Shown here in pieces: positions 34,352 through 47,139 of a DNA stretch of 64,000 bases (the stretch's first letter is position 1; every line of letters starts with the position of its first letter). The stretch is taken from positions 77,734,298-77,798,297 of the forward strand of contig NC_134138.1 of NCBI RefSeq assembly GCF_033958435.1, read 5' to 3'. The DNA is from Carettochelys insculpta. Its lineage: Eukaryota > Chordata > Testudines > Carettochelyidae. The notes below the pieces were generated by a model. That model was not told where the DNA came from. It was given only the letters and a program-made list of their open reading frames with translations, and ran no database searches. A program made the translations under genes and the position numbers.

Positions 34352-37182
34352 AAAGTTACAGGCATGATATAAATTTAAGTCAGTGGCAGTTTCATCTGAA
34401 TAAGGACTGAAGAAAAATTACAGTAAAGACTCCATAATTTTGCTCTCTATCTGTAAAATCAATATTTGCCAGTTGTATTGATCCTTCATATTCATGGTGG
34501 AATATTCCTTCAAATACCTGTAAAGCTCTTCAGATATTGCAAAGTATTCATCCATTTGTTGATGTTGATTCTGAATTTTTATTTTAAGGTGATCTAAGTT
34601 CTTCAGGATAGACCAAACTGGTGCTGTGAGTGGGTACAAGGAATCCTCTATGTGCCAGCTCATCTATCTTCTTCACATGTCAAAGGTTTATCTGATAGCC
34701 AGATGTGAAGCTAACACAGAACTTCCCCCCAGTTCAGATTTACTAAACATGGAGGATGGTTCAGCTTCTTTTCTCTGATCTTCTGGGTATATTTTATCCA
34801 GTCAGTTCCCAGCCACTACATGGTATCTCCTTAGCTTCCCCCATTCTCACTGAGACATACAGTTTAGTTTCCTGGGTACTGAGGTGCTTTGGTCTAAATA
34901 ACATCTTTGGGCTTACTATATCGGTCTATCTGGGTGAGAATTAATGGCTTGGCCTACGCAGAAGGTCAGAATAGTTGACCTAATGATCTATTTTGGACTA
35001 AATCCAATAAAATTATAACCATATTGAAAAGAAAATGCTTTTTTGTTTTGATTAAGACAAGCCAGAGTGGATAACAGCTCTCTTACGCTTACAGTTATTA
35101 AACAGGAATGTGTGTGTTTTCCACCATTGTCTCTTTGAAGGTTTGAAATGATGAAAGACACAGATATATTACACTAAATGGAAATTATATAACAATGGTG
35201 GGAGTCAAATTCTTTTATTGGATGAAGGCTGGTGAGCTTTTGAGCTTTGCATAGAAGTTGGTCCAGCAAAAGATATTACTTCACCCAGCTTGTATCTCCA
35301 ATAACCTGGGGCCAACCTGGCTACAACAAAGTTGCATATATAAAAAAGAAAGATGTTACTTGTTTTGTCACATAAAACTGTATCTCTGGGATATGTTGTG
35401 GCAGCCTTATTGAATGTCACTAGAAGGAGACTTCCTAGATGCATGGTATGCCTCAGTTACATATTTTTTCTTCTGAAAAAGAAAACTCTTCTACATTCAA
35501 ATAATGGAGCTACTTTTTGCACAAAGAATTTACCAAGAAAAGAGATTATGGAGTGATATGGAGTGATTTTTTTTTCCTTTCCTTTTTTTCATCTTTCCCA
35601 GTGCATACAGGTGTAAAGGTCATAGTTGTAATAAAATGCAAACTTTAAAAATGTAAGACAATAGTTTCTGAACATGCTGCATTAATTTTACCATTTGTAC
35701 AAACCATAATTTAACAATGCATTACAAATGGCTAAGGAATCCAAAGACAAATTGGAGGACAATGTTAACGGCTTTGCTTAGCTCAAGTTTATACTGCTAC
35801 CTTTTGGAGGATTGCTCTTGGAGCCATTTAGGATTACATTCCTAAAACGCTTGCATTTTGGCGTCTGTGTGTGCACTCCTGCACAAGGCACAGAAAACTA
35901 TTTGGGCAACGTATTTTCTTTTGTAGCTGAAAAAGAGTGGTGTATGGTCAGTTAAAATTTATGTAAAAATTGGCCTATTTTTATATACACTTGCAAAGGA
36001 AAAGTAGAATATTTCAAGAAACTCCATAAGCCAACATTAACAACTATCCATACATATTATCTTCTATTTGTTCTTTGTTTATAATCAGCTCAGTTGAGAA
36101 TAATACAGTGCATGTATTATCCACATAACATTTACTGTGCGCTCATATTATATCCAAAGTGTCGTGTAGCTTTTTTAAAAGTGCTGCTGGGTAGGCAGAT
36201 TGCTCTAGAGAGTAAACTGAGATTCCCCCCAGTAAAGATTTTCTCCCAAGAAAGCATGACTTAATTTGAACTACCCTTGTGACAAATTTACATATAATTT
36301 AATTGAGTTAATAACCCCATCGGATATCACTGACATGGTTTTCATGCCTTTTACTAGGGACTGAAGGTAATTGGAAAATGAATGAGAAGGTAGAAATGGA
36401 TTCTCTTGCTAATTTTCCTTGAGGTTCTGGAAAGTGTAAGGGATGGATGGAGTTTTACGAATCCTGTTTAATTTACCTTATACCCTTCTACCTACTTTCA
36501 GATGCTTCATGTTCATGATGCTAGCTTTATTTTTCAAATGTTACTTTTTACTATTGCTCCGTGGAGAGGCTCCCTCACTATTTCCAATCTGCTTTTCTCT
36601 GACAGAAGAGTGTGAGCATATGAACATGTAGCTCTTGTTTGGTGATGAATGGTGAGTTCCTTGCCCCCAAAAGTGCATTGTTCTTTCACAAACAATGTTT
36701 ATGATCTCTTAACAGTTGAGCATTTGGGACCTCAGACTGGTTCCTGTTATGATGACCAAAATGTTGTTGAAAAGTTCATTGCACTTTATCCTTGTCACCC
36801 TTTCTATGGAGATCCAATTCCTATTATAATGGTTTTAGGGGGTGTTTTTTGTCCTCTAGGAGTTGAAGCAAGACTCATTTCTCAAAAGTCACTAGCAGCT
36901 GTATGTTAATAACATTCCGTCATTGCTAACCAATCAGAACCTGTGATCTGCTGGTGAGACGTTCCTGTGCGTCTCTGAACATGCCAGCTAGGATTATTGA
37001 ATGAAATATAATTGCCTATTTTTTGCAATGCCTAATATAAATGTCAGGATTTACAGCTTTTTTGTTCTTGTAACACTTGTCACTTTTAAAATGCCAAATG
37101 TTACTAAGTGCTCTTTATAGCATATAACTTTGAACTTTAAAAATGAGACATTTTTCAAACTATGGACTTTTTTTCTGCATAG
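34350..37182. other. no recognised gene
   Basis: Mostly AT-rich spacer. One minus-strand open frame of 81 codons at 34418-34663 (Gln/Tyr/Leu-rich, with a run resembling a helix) has balanced composition but no domain I recognise and no clear splice context. It would be intron in the peroxidasin-like model. Confidence 0.4.
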
Positions 37183-37289
37183 CACAAGGTAGACAAGCTG
37201 CTGATAACTTTGTTGAATCATCCATTCTTGATGCCATCCAAAAAATGGACAGTGCAGTTAACTACGCCAGAAGAAATTTGTTTTCACAG
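37183..37289 (+). pseudogene. peroxidasin-like exon before the peroxidase domain, decayed
   Basis: A pyrimidine tract ending TTTTTTTCTGCATAG (37168-37182) precedes the frame DNFVESSILDAIQKMDSAVN followed by YARRNLF. Peroxidasins have at this point, between the last Ig domain and the peroxidase domain, a helix of the same pattern (FVxxSIxxAIxxxDxAxNxxRxxLF). The match ends at TCACAG (37289), followed by TTTATT where a GT donor would be expected, so the donor seems lost. There is no internal stop in this short piece. Its order between the Ig exon (23481) and the peroxidase exon (53844), on the same strand, supports the assignment. Confidence 0.62.
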
Positions 37290-40200
37290 TTTATTTTATT
37301 TCACAATTTATTTGATCTTTGCTCACAAAAAAATATTACATTTTTAATCTGCTTAACTTGTGGGAGTTTTAACTATAATAATAATAATAATAGAGAGACA
37401 AGCTCAGTGAGGTAATAATTTTATAAGACCAACTTCTGTTGCTGACAGACATGTACTTTTGAGCTATGTGTAAGCTAAAAAAGCTTCTCTCCCTTACATC
37501 AGAAGTTGATCAAATGGAAGGTGTTACCTCACTGAACTGATCTCTCTAATATACTGGAACTAATTCAGCTATAAGCTTGCATTGAAAAACCATATTGTAA
37601 TGAAGTTATCAAATCATATTTTCAGCTGTAGTCAGGACATGGTTTCTTATTAGCAGTCAGTGTCAGTTTACCTGTCAGAAGGGAAGATCAACGCTCAGCT
37701 AAGTCAGAAAACATATTTTGTGGAATTTCTCCTTTTTGGTTCATTTCTATCTATCATCAGGTTCTCTATTACCCTTCAGCTGCCATCTAACTACTTTCTA
37801 TGGCTTACAGCTGTTAGTAATCTAGTTAGGAAGTCTGTGGCCAAACTTTGGGAACAGGAGGAAAGAATCAAACAGAACATCTATGAAAATGTAGCTTTGC
37901 CCTCCCTCCTCCTGTACAGAACAGGGACAAAGTGTTAGGTCCCCTTGTGCTATTGAGAAAGCACAGGAAGTAATGAAAAGGCGAGCAAAGCTAGAAAAAA
38001 ACAGTTAAGTTATTAGAGGCTGTCACTATTGCAATACGACACAAAAAATGATTCACAGTGCTAACGCTGAGATATTTTCATGCCTTTGTGAGCCTTAAGC
38101 TTTTTTTTTTTGTGAAATCGCTATCTTATGAGTCCTGCTGAGAATAGACAGTAACTGTATCATATATTGGTGACATTTCAGCATGGAAGGTAAGAGCAAT
38201 GATATGTTGTTGAAGCACAGCTGGACACCAGAGCTCCTTTTTTCTTGTTAGCAGTAAAGTTCAGGTCAATTGAGTCTAACCTGTGAATTTTATGGCAACC
38301 TACAGCTATCCATAGGTGAATGGAAGGCTATCCCTTTATTGCTAGGGGGCTGGTAATCAACATATTTTTCTTTCCAACTGCTTTTTTTTTTCATTTGCCC
38401 AAGGAGAAATCAGACAACCTAAAAGAATGATGAAGAGAAGGTAGAATGTTCTTTCTGCCATAAATGTCTCCTTATGAGCTGACTGGGGTGGAGTCTGAGG
38501 GTCACATGAGCAATAATATTTTCTGTGATATCCCACTTTAGAGGGTCAAACACATTGCCTTAGTGTAGCGTTAACATTCTGTGATTGACTTGGGTTTGCG
38601 CTATAACATAAAGCCCCCATATAAGCATGTAGGTTTCCATACATCATCAGTTCAAGACTGCTCTTGAAGCAGGCTAACTTCTTAGCAATTATTTGCAGAT
38701 GTTGAATTTCTGCAAAGAAATTCTGGTCATATTTCTACACAGAAATTAGTATTAACTTACTGGTTTCAGTAGGTCCTTTTCATTTTTTTCAGGCATCCCC
38801 ACACTCCAAATGAATTGTTGGCTCAGTTCTCCTATATATACTGGATCCTTTCACTATGTAGTTTGCAAGAGCAGGAGAGATTTTTGAGCAAACACATCAG
38901 CTGATACAGCAGCATGTCAAAGAGGGTCTAATTGCTGAATGTGATGGAGTAGATGAGTATCAATAAAAGGTAGTATCTTTTCAGTTAGTAATGGATTGCT
39001 GTATCTCACCAGTGACCTGCAGTAATATCTCACATTTATAGTGTTTTTCCACCCAGAAGGAGCTCAAGATCATGCAAGCATATGTGCATAGTGCACTGAT
39101 TTTAGGGTTTAGGCATAGCATACTGCACCTAGAGTTGGAAAACAGCAAACTTAGACTGGCAAGTGAAAAGCTATTTACCTGGTTGAAACTATTGGTTGAC
39201 TTGTGATGAAGTAAATTTCTAGAGCTGGAAATTGGCTGTAACGCTGAATTTAACACACCTACATGTTTGAAAAGTGCTTCAGTTACCACAAATAATCAGG
39301 ACTTTTCTTTCACTCCTGGAAAAGATGCCCTCTCCACATGCACAGTTCCCTTTCATATAATGGGGCTTTGGTTCAGAACTGACTTAAAAATGTGACATTT
39401 ACTGAGTTTCTAATCAAAGTCTGTGATGCAAGGGCAATAGCATGAGTAGAAGAACCATCTTTCAAGCAAGAAATTGTAAGGGTAAGGGAACATTCCTACT
39501 CAACTTTTTCAATACTGTATTTACAGTGGTTGAAAAACATGGTGTTCTCAGTATTTTCTCTACATTTCTGTGTCTGCAATTACATTTTCTAATCCTCTTT
39601 TTAAAAATTGTTATACTCTTCTAGTGTGAGTTTCTTTTTTACTTCTTCTTAATTCCATCTCTCTAATGACAGTTGCATTCTGTGCTCACATTTACTCATG
39701 CAGTTGCATTCACTCATGTTTATTTATTTAATATGATTAAATCCCCCTTATCTTGTCGAGGAAGGAATGTGACCACTATTGTATTTTTATATTTTCTGTG
39801 TATTTCAGAAATATAGAGAATCTTCTATTATTTCATAAGGTTTTTCTATTTAAATATTTCAGTTATTGAAATTTCAAATATCAGCAATATAAATTCACTG
39901 AGGCTCTTTGTCACAGAGGTCCCAGATGTCACAGATTCCATGACTTTCTGTGACCTGCATGAAATTCCAGAGCTTCAGTGGCCAGTGTGGCTGGCTCCAG
40001 GGTAGCTCTTCGGGTGACCCAAGGGCCAGCCATATTGGCCAGTTCTTGTGGTGATTCCAATCAGCTACTGAAATGATCCTGCATCAAGCTGAACCAGCCT
40101 TTGTTTGGCAGACCTGGGCAGCTGGCCTGGAGATAACTGGGCTATGGTTACACTAGAAGCATCTGTCAACAGAGGTTGTTGTCGGAAAAGATTCCATCTT

Positions 40201-41023
40201 TGGACTACAATATTTGTTATGAGCCTTCTGTACCAGCTGTGGTTTAGAAGTTTGTGGCTACTGTATCCATGTATTTTCTGACTATGTAACTCACACCCTT
40301 AGCTCATTGTAGTCTTTATGAACCTGTTACAGAGCACATTTCCACTTTGTACAGGACAGGTGTAATCTCTTGACTCATCTGCCCCACAGTAGCTTTCCTT
40401 CATCATGCAAGCAAACTAACAAAAGAGAATCTTGGGTGAGTTTCGCCCATATGGAGCTGAGTAGAAAAATACTCATCTTACGATACAGTAAATGTTTCTG
40501 TGAATTGCATTACTTTGACTCACTGTGGGTGCTAAAGAACACTTGGAAGTCATTGTAACAAATCAAGGCATTTTGTGAATAATGTAAAAAGTAATAAAAC
40601 TACATCTGTGTGGCAGAATACAAGAGGGAGCTGCCATGTGTTTAATGAGGCAGTTGTCCTATGCTAAGAGCTTGTTCTAGCCCAAGAAATGCAGAAACAT
40701 ATCCACTGCTAGTACTTGACTAATGGAATACTTCAAGGACAAACTTGTATTCTGTTTCTCTCTGTAAATAATGATTCCCCTTGCTTTCTGCATTTGATTT
40801 GTTCACCTAAAACACACATTTTGTTCGCTTTACTGATTTTTCCCTCAGGCGCTGGTTCCTCTTGTGGCTGGGATTCTTTATGAAACATGAGAGAAGGAAG
40901 TGTTTATATATAGCATTCCCTTTCAGCTCTTAGGTGGCTGAGGTGGCATGTTGTTCCCTGCCCCTCCCCCTCCACATTCCTTGTTACTGGGCTAACTGCC
41001 CTTTTTTTCTGTTTTTTCTCAGG
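37290..41023. other. no recognised gene
   Basis: AT-rich spacer with (AAT)n at 37373-37391. A worn repeat lies around 39900-40140 (TTCCATGACTTTCTGTGACC), and a partial MITE start lies near 40141 (GGTTACACTAGAAGCATCTG), related to the element at 51451. The open frame at 37660-37938 (92 codons) has no recognised domain. Confidence 0.4.
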
Positions 41024-41196
41024 AGCTGTGGCTACACTAGCCACCGACTTTTGGAAGGGGCATGCTAATGAGCCACTGCAGCAGATGCTAATGAGCCACT
41101 GCTATGAATATGAAGTGCCTCATTAGCATAATGGCCACCACACGCATTTTGAAAGTGCCGGTTTCAAAGAACACACTGCCCATGTAGACAGGGGCC
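41024..41196. mobile_element. MITE fragment
   Basis: Starts AGCTGTGGCTACACTAGCCA, one base off the GGCTGTGTCTACACTAGC terminus, and ends CATGTAGACAGGGGCC. It contains two direct copies of GATGCTAATGAGCCACTGC or its close variant. No target duplication was found. Confidence 0.5.
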
Positions 41197-42408
41197 GTTC
41201 GAAAGGACCCCCTCTTCTGGACTTCGAAAGCCCCTTCTTCCCAAAACCAAAGGCAAGTGCAGAGGAGCCTGCTGCATGTGAGTGCCATGTGTGAGTGCAG
41301 CTGGCAGGTCCCCTGATCTTTCTGTGCTCGTGCCCTGTATCCTCTGACCAGAGCTACTCAACTCTGAGTTACACCTGTTATTTGAGAGTGCAGGTTACTC
41401 AAATACCTGTGAAACAAAAGTTTACTGTATTCTGCTTTTGCTTAATAGTCATGTCTTCAATTTATTTATATAACTGTTTTCAGAACACCCCATTTTGGTG
41501 TATTTACTAACTTGTATTGTTAGGATGGTAAAATACATGTACTCCAAGGGTAGTGTTAATTTTCTTTCAACGTGATTTCATATTAAACAAACGCTTTAAG
41601 CAGTGCTCCTGGTTAATCATCCCTTGTCTTTATCTCCCATACTTATAATCTCTTTAAAATATGAATTTATCTCTATTTTTTGTCTGTCCTGGTGGTGCAC
41701 ATCTACACATGACTTCAGTATTGGTGTTGCACGTAAGAAAATTCACCCCACCCAAGTGGTCAACACACCCAAAGATAGAAAATCTTATTGGGAATGTGGG
41801 AGAAGACTAATGTCTGTTTTCCCCTTCTGATGGGGATATTCCAGGCTTCAGAGTTTCCTGCCTTCATTTTTATTCCCACCAGAGTCCAACTGTCCAAGCA
41901 TTCCTGCTTGCTTTCTCTTCAGAGATTAACACAAGTGCATGTCTACAGTTATAAGTTACCAAACAGTTCTTCCCATGCAAGCCTATTTTATTCTTGTGAT
42001 AAAAGCACTCTAGAGAACACATATAAAAACCACAGAAGAACCTATCTGCTTGCTAGTAAGCATACAAGATCTGACCCCAATCAAAGAAGTCCTTCCAAAC
42101 ATCACCTGATGGGTTTCTTTTGTGGTAGCAAATTCATTACAGCTTCAGTTCTGAATAAGCACTTTAAATCATTTATTCCATCCTTTATGTAGTGCAGGGG
42201 TCTTTGAGCTGGAGTTTCCAGAAAAAGGTATATAGAAGGCAATGGGTTTGTCTCTCTAGGGCATAGCTTCAAAAGGATGAATTTGAGGTGGGTTATTTGC
42301 ATTCCCTTGTTCCCAGTTGCTTTCTATTATATCCACCTCACAGATATTGTTCCACAAAGCCTTTTGATGTTCCTGCTGCTTCCAAAAATTTCATTAGTCA
42401 GTCTCCTA
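41197..42408. other. no recognised gene
   Basis: Contains a 134-codon + strand open frame at 41788-42192 with Ser/Lys/His-rich composition and no recognisable domain. The surrounding sequence (TCTACAGTTATAAGTTACCA onward) may be a worn interspersed repeat. Not called as a gene. Confidence 0.35.
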
Positions 42409-42658
42409 GGCTGTGTCTACACTACCACCTTCCTTTGAAGCAAGGATGGTAATTAGGGTGTTGGGAGTTTACTAATGAAGTGCTGAGGTGCACAGGCAGC
42501 ACTTCATTAAGCAAATTCCCCCTCGTGGCAACTTCGAAGTGTTAAACTTCGAAGTACCGGCACGCATCTAGCCACAGAGCACCCGCCGGTACTTTGAAGT
42601 GCCAGAGCAACTTTGAAGTCCCCTTACTCCTCAAAATTTGTGGTAGTGTAGACAAGCC
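42409..42658. mobile_element. MITE with CCTA flanks
   Basis: Starts GGCTGTGTCTACACTACCAC and ends GTGGTAGTGTAGACAAGCC, an inverted repeat with one mismatch over about 19 bases. CCTA occurs at both edges (42405-42408 and 42659-42662). The interior has AACTTCGAAGTGTTAAACTT, a small palindrome. No coding capacity. Confidence 0.82.
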
Positions 42659-42929
42659 CCTAGAGAAATGACATATACACAGTGCCACAATGAACACATA
42701 CATAATCACATTTGTAATAGAATGGGCCCTGAAGGCACTAAAACTAATTCTACAAACTTTTACTTAATTCAGTAAAGTTCATTCAGGATATTGTCACTCT
42801 TTCAGAATAAGAAAACTGAGTAACTAAGTTTGCATGAGGTTCGGCAAGAGTATGTGTATGTGCTGGGAGATGGGATGGGAGGCCATTTTTGCTACTTTAA
42901 GGATTGTACAGATCCTTGAAATATAGCAT

Positions 42930-43620
42930 GAAGCAATGGTAATTGTCCTTCCAAAGCCTGGGAAGACCACTGATGAAGTTGGAAGTTATGAACCAATTTC
43001 TCTGCAATTCAGAATGTGTATACTATTCAAAAGCATCATCCTCAAAGGAATAGGCCTTTATTGAGCCTGTTATCCTGTTGAACTGGCTAGTTTCCTTCCA
43101 AAATATAGTTATCATAACTAAGTCTTAGCACTCACAACTTAGATTGAGGCTAGCTGTTAGAAAAACTAAAGATTGGAGCAATGTTTGTCAGCCTGTCATC
43201 TACGCATGACACTGTGGATTGACACTGTCTGATACTGTCTGATACTGAAACTGGCAAAACGTATACCTTGTTACCAAACACATCACCTGCTGTGAAGCTT
43301 CCTGAGTAACAAACTCCTATGGATGTAGCTGGGAAATATGATCAACTCACCATGTATCCTAAACAGGGTACCACAGGGCTCTGTAGTTACACCAACATAT
43401 GATCACCTTGTGAAAGTAACTGCACAGATAAAAATGAGAGCTCAAATCATTCAGAAACTGGAAGATTACAACCTGGGGTGCATTGGCCTGAGCGTGGAGA
43501 AAATCTACAATAGCACTTGTGTATTTGGTAGGTGAATGTTGTGCCCCTGCATGGAATAGATGCAGCCACAAGTGATTTGTTGGAAACAAGATAAATACAG
43601 TGAGGGCGTGCACACTGGAA
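42930..43620 (+). mobile_element. decayed non-CR1 LINE reverse transcriptase
   Basis: Reading across frames gives VIVLPKPGKTTDEVGSYEPI near 42935-42995, then a long broken stretch, then CILNRVPQGSVVTPT at 43350-43395. This is the LPKPGK...YRPISL and NGVPQGSVLAPTLFN pattern of a non-LTR reverse transcriptase outside CR1, which uses [10 protein letters not shown] there. Many stops interrupt it and the YADD box could not be found. The remaining 43400-43620 contains a weak ACTLEL-like C-terminal match. It probably belongs to a Jockey- or RTE-like group, but the clade is uncertain. Confidence 0.55.
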
Positions 43621-44477
43621 CTCTTAAGTTGATACCAATTATATAACTATCTGTTCTGTTTAACTTTGCTCTCCCTGCTGATATGCTGAATGACTATCAT
43701 TCTCTGTGAAGCTCAGCCATTCCAGGAAAAAGATGTCTTGGATATCCAGATAGTGCCTTCCCCACAACTTCTCAAATCTTGCAAGCCTTTCTGGTATCTT
43801 CTGCTTTGCTTCATGCAATCATCTTATGATTAGAAACAAGTATGAAAATCAGATTTTAAACAAGACATTAAAAATAAGTACCTTGTGCTGGGTCCCACAG
43901 AGAAGGCTCCTGGATTCGGCCTTTTACAGCTGTCTTGGTCAACTCTGAACCAATCTAAACCAACTATGGTAGATGTAGATATCTAATGCACAAATGGAAA
44001 AAGCAAGGACTTTCCAGCAAGTGAGGGTGACTTTCCTTGACAGACCATCAAACGTATTATCACTTACTGACCAATTTTTTTAATGTTAAGAAGGCAGCTG
44101 TGCAATAAATTCTGCTACTTCTGTTGTAGCCATTTGATTCAATGAACTTCAAGTAAAATTGAGGTTGATGCTTTGCACCCAGCACATGGAAGATGAAATG
44201 GAAGATTCAGCTGAGTGACTTTGTTTCTTAGATACCATTTGGAGGACTTCAAGGTTTCAGTGGGTGGTGCTTGCAACAAAATTGAAGGACTTGGATGACA
44301 CTACAGTATCTTCTAAAGTGTAACTGTCCTCACTGTTCCTTAGCACATGATTACAAATTTATAGTTCTTTAGCTCTTCTTTCAGTATTGTAATGAACCGC
44401 GCAGCAAAGTGGAACATCAACAAAAAGCACTCTATTGCTATTCTTTAATATGTAGTTAATACACAATCCTATCATTT
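43621..44477. other. no recognisable feature
   Basis: AT-rich spacer, perhaps holding further worn LINE sequence downstream of the reverse transcriptase remnant. No open frame of note. Confidence 0.4.
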
Positions 44478-44790
44478 AGAACATGAGTGCCCATGTAATG
44501 TCACGCCAGTAGTCCGCCTACTCCAGTATTCTCTCTTCTGACAATGGCTGGAGCTAGATGCTTCAGAGGCAATGAACAGAACAGGGCAATTATCAAGTGA
44601 TCCATCCCGTAACCCAGTACCAGCTTCTGTCAGTCAGAGACTCAGAGACCAGCAGGATACATGCTGGTGTCCCTGAGCATCCTGGCTAATAGCCATTGAT
44701 GGGTGTATCCTCCTACTTCTATTTTGAACCCAAATTTACTTTTGGCCTCAAAATATCCCCCAGCAACAAGTTCCACAGATTGACGCTACG
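44478..44790. mobile_element. retroposon, antisense non-LTR 3' end, longest copy
   Basis: Landmarks in order: CTACTCCAGTATTCTCTCTT, ACAATGGCTGGAGCTAGATG, GAGGCAATGAACAGAACAGG, GTGATCCATCCCGTAACCCA, CCTGGCTAATAGCCATTGAT, GGTGTATCCTCC and AGTTCCACAGATTGACGCT. This is the same family as 375-545 and 60903-61180. Its complement resembles the C-terminal end of a CR1/L3-like reverse transcriptase frame. It is diverged, with no target duplication. Confidence 0.6.
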
Positions 44791-45229
44791 ATGTATGTTG
44801 AAACAAACATGCAGTCTGGTGTTACTATATAATAAAATATTGAATTTCAGAACTAAAGTCATGATTGTCTCTTTGGTCCCTCAGAGGATGGGAGCTTACA
44901 GTGTGTCAGAGTGAGGAAGGACAGAAATTCCTAATCCTGTTAATTCTACAGATCCATGGGAATGGAACCCCTGAGACCTATGGAGACTGGATCTATTTGA
45001 TGTGGGTAGCTGGTCCTCTTTGTTGTTCCTCTGTCTCTCCTTTCCCACTGGAAAGACACTTCTTTAAGAGCATTGATGTCACTGACTCTATGTATCTGAT
45101 TTTATTTGAATATTAATATGTAATTAATTGTTAATATTTAATATTCATTTATTAATAATGACTAAAATAAATACTTAAATTATTTAAATAAATATTATTT
45201 ATTTTTGTTAATGTTCCATTTTGCTGTGA
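44791..45229. other. no recognisable feature
   Basis: AT-rich spacer, including a run dominated by TAAT/ATTTA between 45100 and 45210. Confidence 0.45.
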
Positions 45230-46500
45230 ACTTCATTACTATACTGAAAGAAGAACTAGAGAATTATAAATTTGTAATTAGGATTAGTAATGAATATATG
45301 ATTATGATTATATGATATTGTTCTGGATGGGGAGTGAGCCACACCTGTGGTCCATCTGTGAGCATTTCTTGTCTGTGACAGACCTGAAGCAGAGTCATTG
45401 AGTTCAAGGTCATAAGGGGTCACCAGGTCATCTAGATTGAGACATGCTGAGGCCCTATAACTTGTCAAGTTTAAAAGGACCCATAGCATTACCAAAAATG
45501 CACATTATTCTAACAAAAATGAGATGAAAATAGATTTTTTTTAATTTTCATATATAGGTGATGATGCAAATCATACATAGGTGATGATGCAAATAAAATC
45601 TAATGTAACTAAAACATGTATCATGCAATAAGCCTATTTACATATGAAATACCTTTACATGAAAATATCTTATGGTTTCTGACTTGCACAAATGCAACAT
45701 TTTAATGTATAGCAAGATGAGTTATGTGTGTAGCACTTACTAAATGGAAGAGGCAATACAACATGTGCTGTACATGTTCTGCCCATTCCATAAAATTTAA
45801 AACACTTTCATGATTTTTTGAGAGCAATCATTGACAACGCCATCAAATGATAAGCTACAAAGTTTCACGTTCTGTGCACACAAGGCTTGGTACAGAGAGC
45901 TTTTCTTGTAGGATTGTTGTCCATACATAGTTCATTCTTGATTTTTTTCAGCTGTGACAATGACGTTTATCCTTAGTAGTTTGTTTCCATTACACTCAAA
46001 AAGAGCTGCAACAGTGCTTTTACATTAGGGAAAGCCAACTGAATCTTAGCTTGATAAATGACTTGATACAATTACTGGGGGCAAAAATATTTTTATGTGA
46101 GCAATTTTGCTTGATATAAGCATGGAAGTACTTTATTTCCCCAATGGGATTAAGAAGAACTTCATCAAAAATAGTCTTTAATCAGAAGCTTTACACCTTC
46201 ACATAACTGTTTTTTGAGGCATCAGAATCACCCAAAAATGAAAAAGTTTCTGCAACATTTTTGTATATGATTGCTCTTTTCTTCAAGTTGGTTTCAAGTA
46301 CATCCATCATAGGAATAAAGGATTTCCCTCAGAACTTCTCTCTTGGAGGAAGCCTTTCATCAGCATTGGGTGCATCGCTATCATTGACTTGTTTTTTCTG
46401 CACTCTTTTTCTTACATTCACACACTTGTAGTCTGCATCAAATAGGTATTCTTTTGCTTTGAGTTAAGTGTTATCAAGAAGAAGTGACATGAAAGGCTTT
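45230..46500 (-). pseudogene. hAT-like transposase relic
   Basis: Minus-strand reading near 46330-46220 gives MMDVLETNLKKRAIIYKNVA followed by ETFSFLGDSDAS. Near 46450-46330 it gives LFDADYKCVNVRKRVQKK. Near 45960-45930 it gives KKIKNELCMDN. The last is close to the LNRIKNELR-type segment that precedes the hAT C-terminal dimerisation region in zf-MYM/TTF-type transposase derivatives, and the first resembles the segment upstream of it. Stops interrupt every stretch. A pyrimidine-rich repeat at 46545 adjoins it and may belong to the same element. I am sure only that it is a worn protein-coding sequence of transposon type. Confidence 0.5.
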
Positions 46501-46544
46501 GCATATGTACTGAGGGCTATCCATGGATCACCTAAGGCCTTGCT

Positions 46545-46975
46545 GGTTTTATGGAACTGATAAGAAACAATTTCAAAGTTCTAGCATGAACACAAGCTCT
46601 CTTTTCAACCCCTTTTTCCCTGTTCCAGGGCACCACCCAAATCCTCTGCACCTGTGCTTCTCTATCCATGTATCCTCCCAGACCTTGTACTCCAGTCCTT
46701 CGCCCCAGGTCGCAACCCCCTCCCAAATCCTGCACTCCCTTATACATTCCTCGTCTAGGTCAGAATCCTCTCCTGAACCCATATTCTCTCCCAGACCTTA
46801 CACCCACACCCACACACTCCAATTCAATGCCCCAGGTCACAATCTGCTTCCTTACAAACATAAAAAATATAAACTCCATCCAAGATTCCACACCTGCACT
46901 CCAGTTCCCTATCACTTCTGTACTCAGCCTCTATCCAAGACCTCACACTTCTTCCATTAATATCAAGGAAGAATG
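46545..46975. repeat. pyrimidine-rich degenerate tandem repeat
   Basis: Variants of CCCAGACCTTGTACTCC, CCCCAGGTCGCAACCCCCTC and CCCAGGTCACAATCTGC recur every 30-60 bases. Ser/Pro/His-rich open frames arise on both strands from this. It lies between the hAT-like relic and the PLE tail. Confidence 0.55.
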
Positions 46976-47026
46976 TAACAGCAACGAAGGGTCCTGTGGC
47001 ACCTTATAGACTAACAGAAAAGTTTT

Positions 47027-47064
47027 GAGCATGAGCTTTCGTGAGCACAGACTCACTTCATCAG
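47027..47064 (-). ncRNA. hammerhead-ribozyme-like core in the PLE tail
   Basis: On the minus strand: CUGAUGA (47064-47058), an extra A, stem GUGAG...CUCAC with a UCUGUG loop, GAAA (47040-47037), then the short stem A-GC/GC-U with UCAU loop and C as the cleavage base, so cleavage would fall between 47027 and 47026. These are the three conserved parts of a hammerhead. The weaknesses are the extra A and the lack of a clear stem I. Hammerhead motifs are known in Penelope-like elements. Activity is not shown. Confidence 0.55.
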
Positions 47065-47139
47065 ATGCTGGTCTTGGAAATCTGCAGGGCCAGGTATAAA
47101 TAAGCCAGAGCAAGGGTGGGGATAAGAAGGTTAGCTCTG

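Noticed and set aside
34418..34663. 81-codon minus-strand open frame as a small gene
   Set aside because: Composition is protein-like, but there is no recognised family, no conservation data and no clear start or splice context.
41788..42192. 134-codon + strand open frame as a gene
   Set aside because: No domain was recognised, and the flanking sequence looks like a worn repeat.
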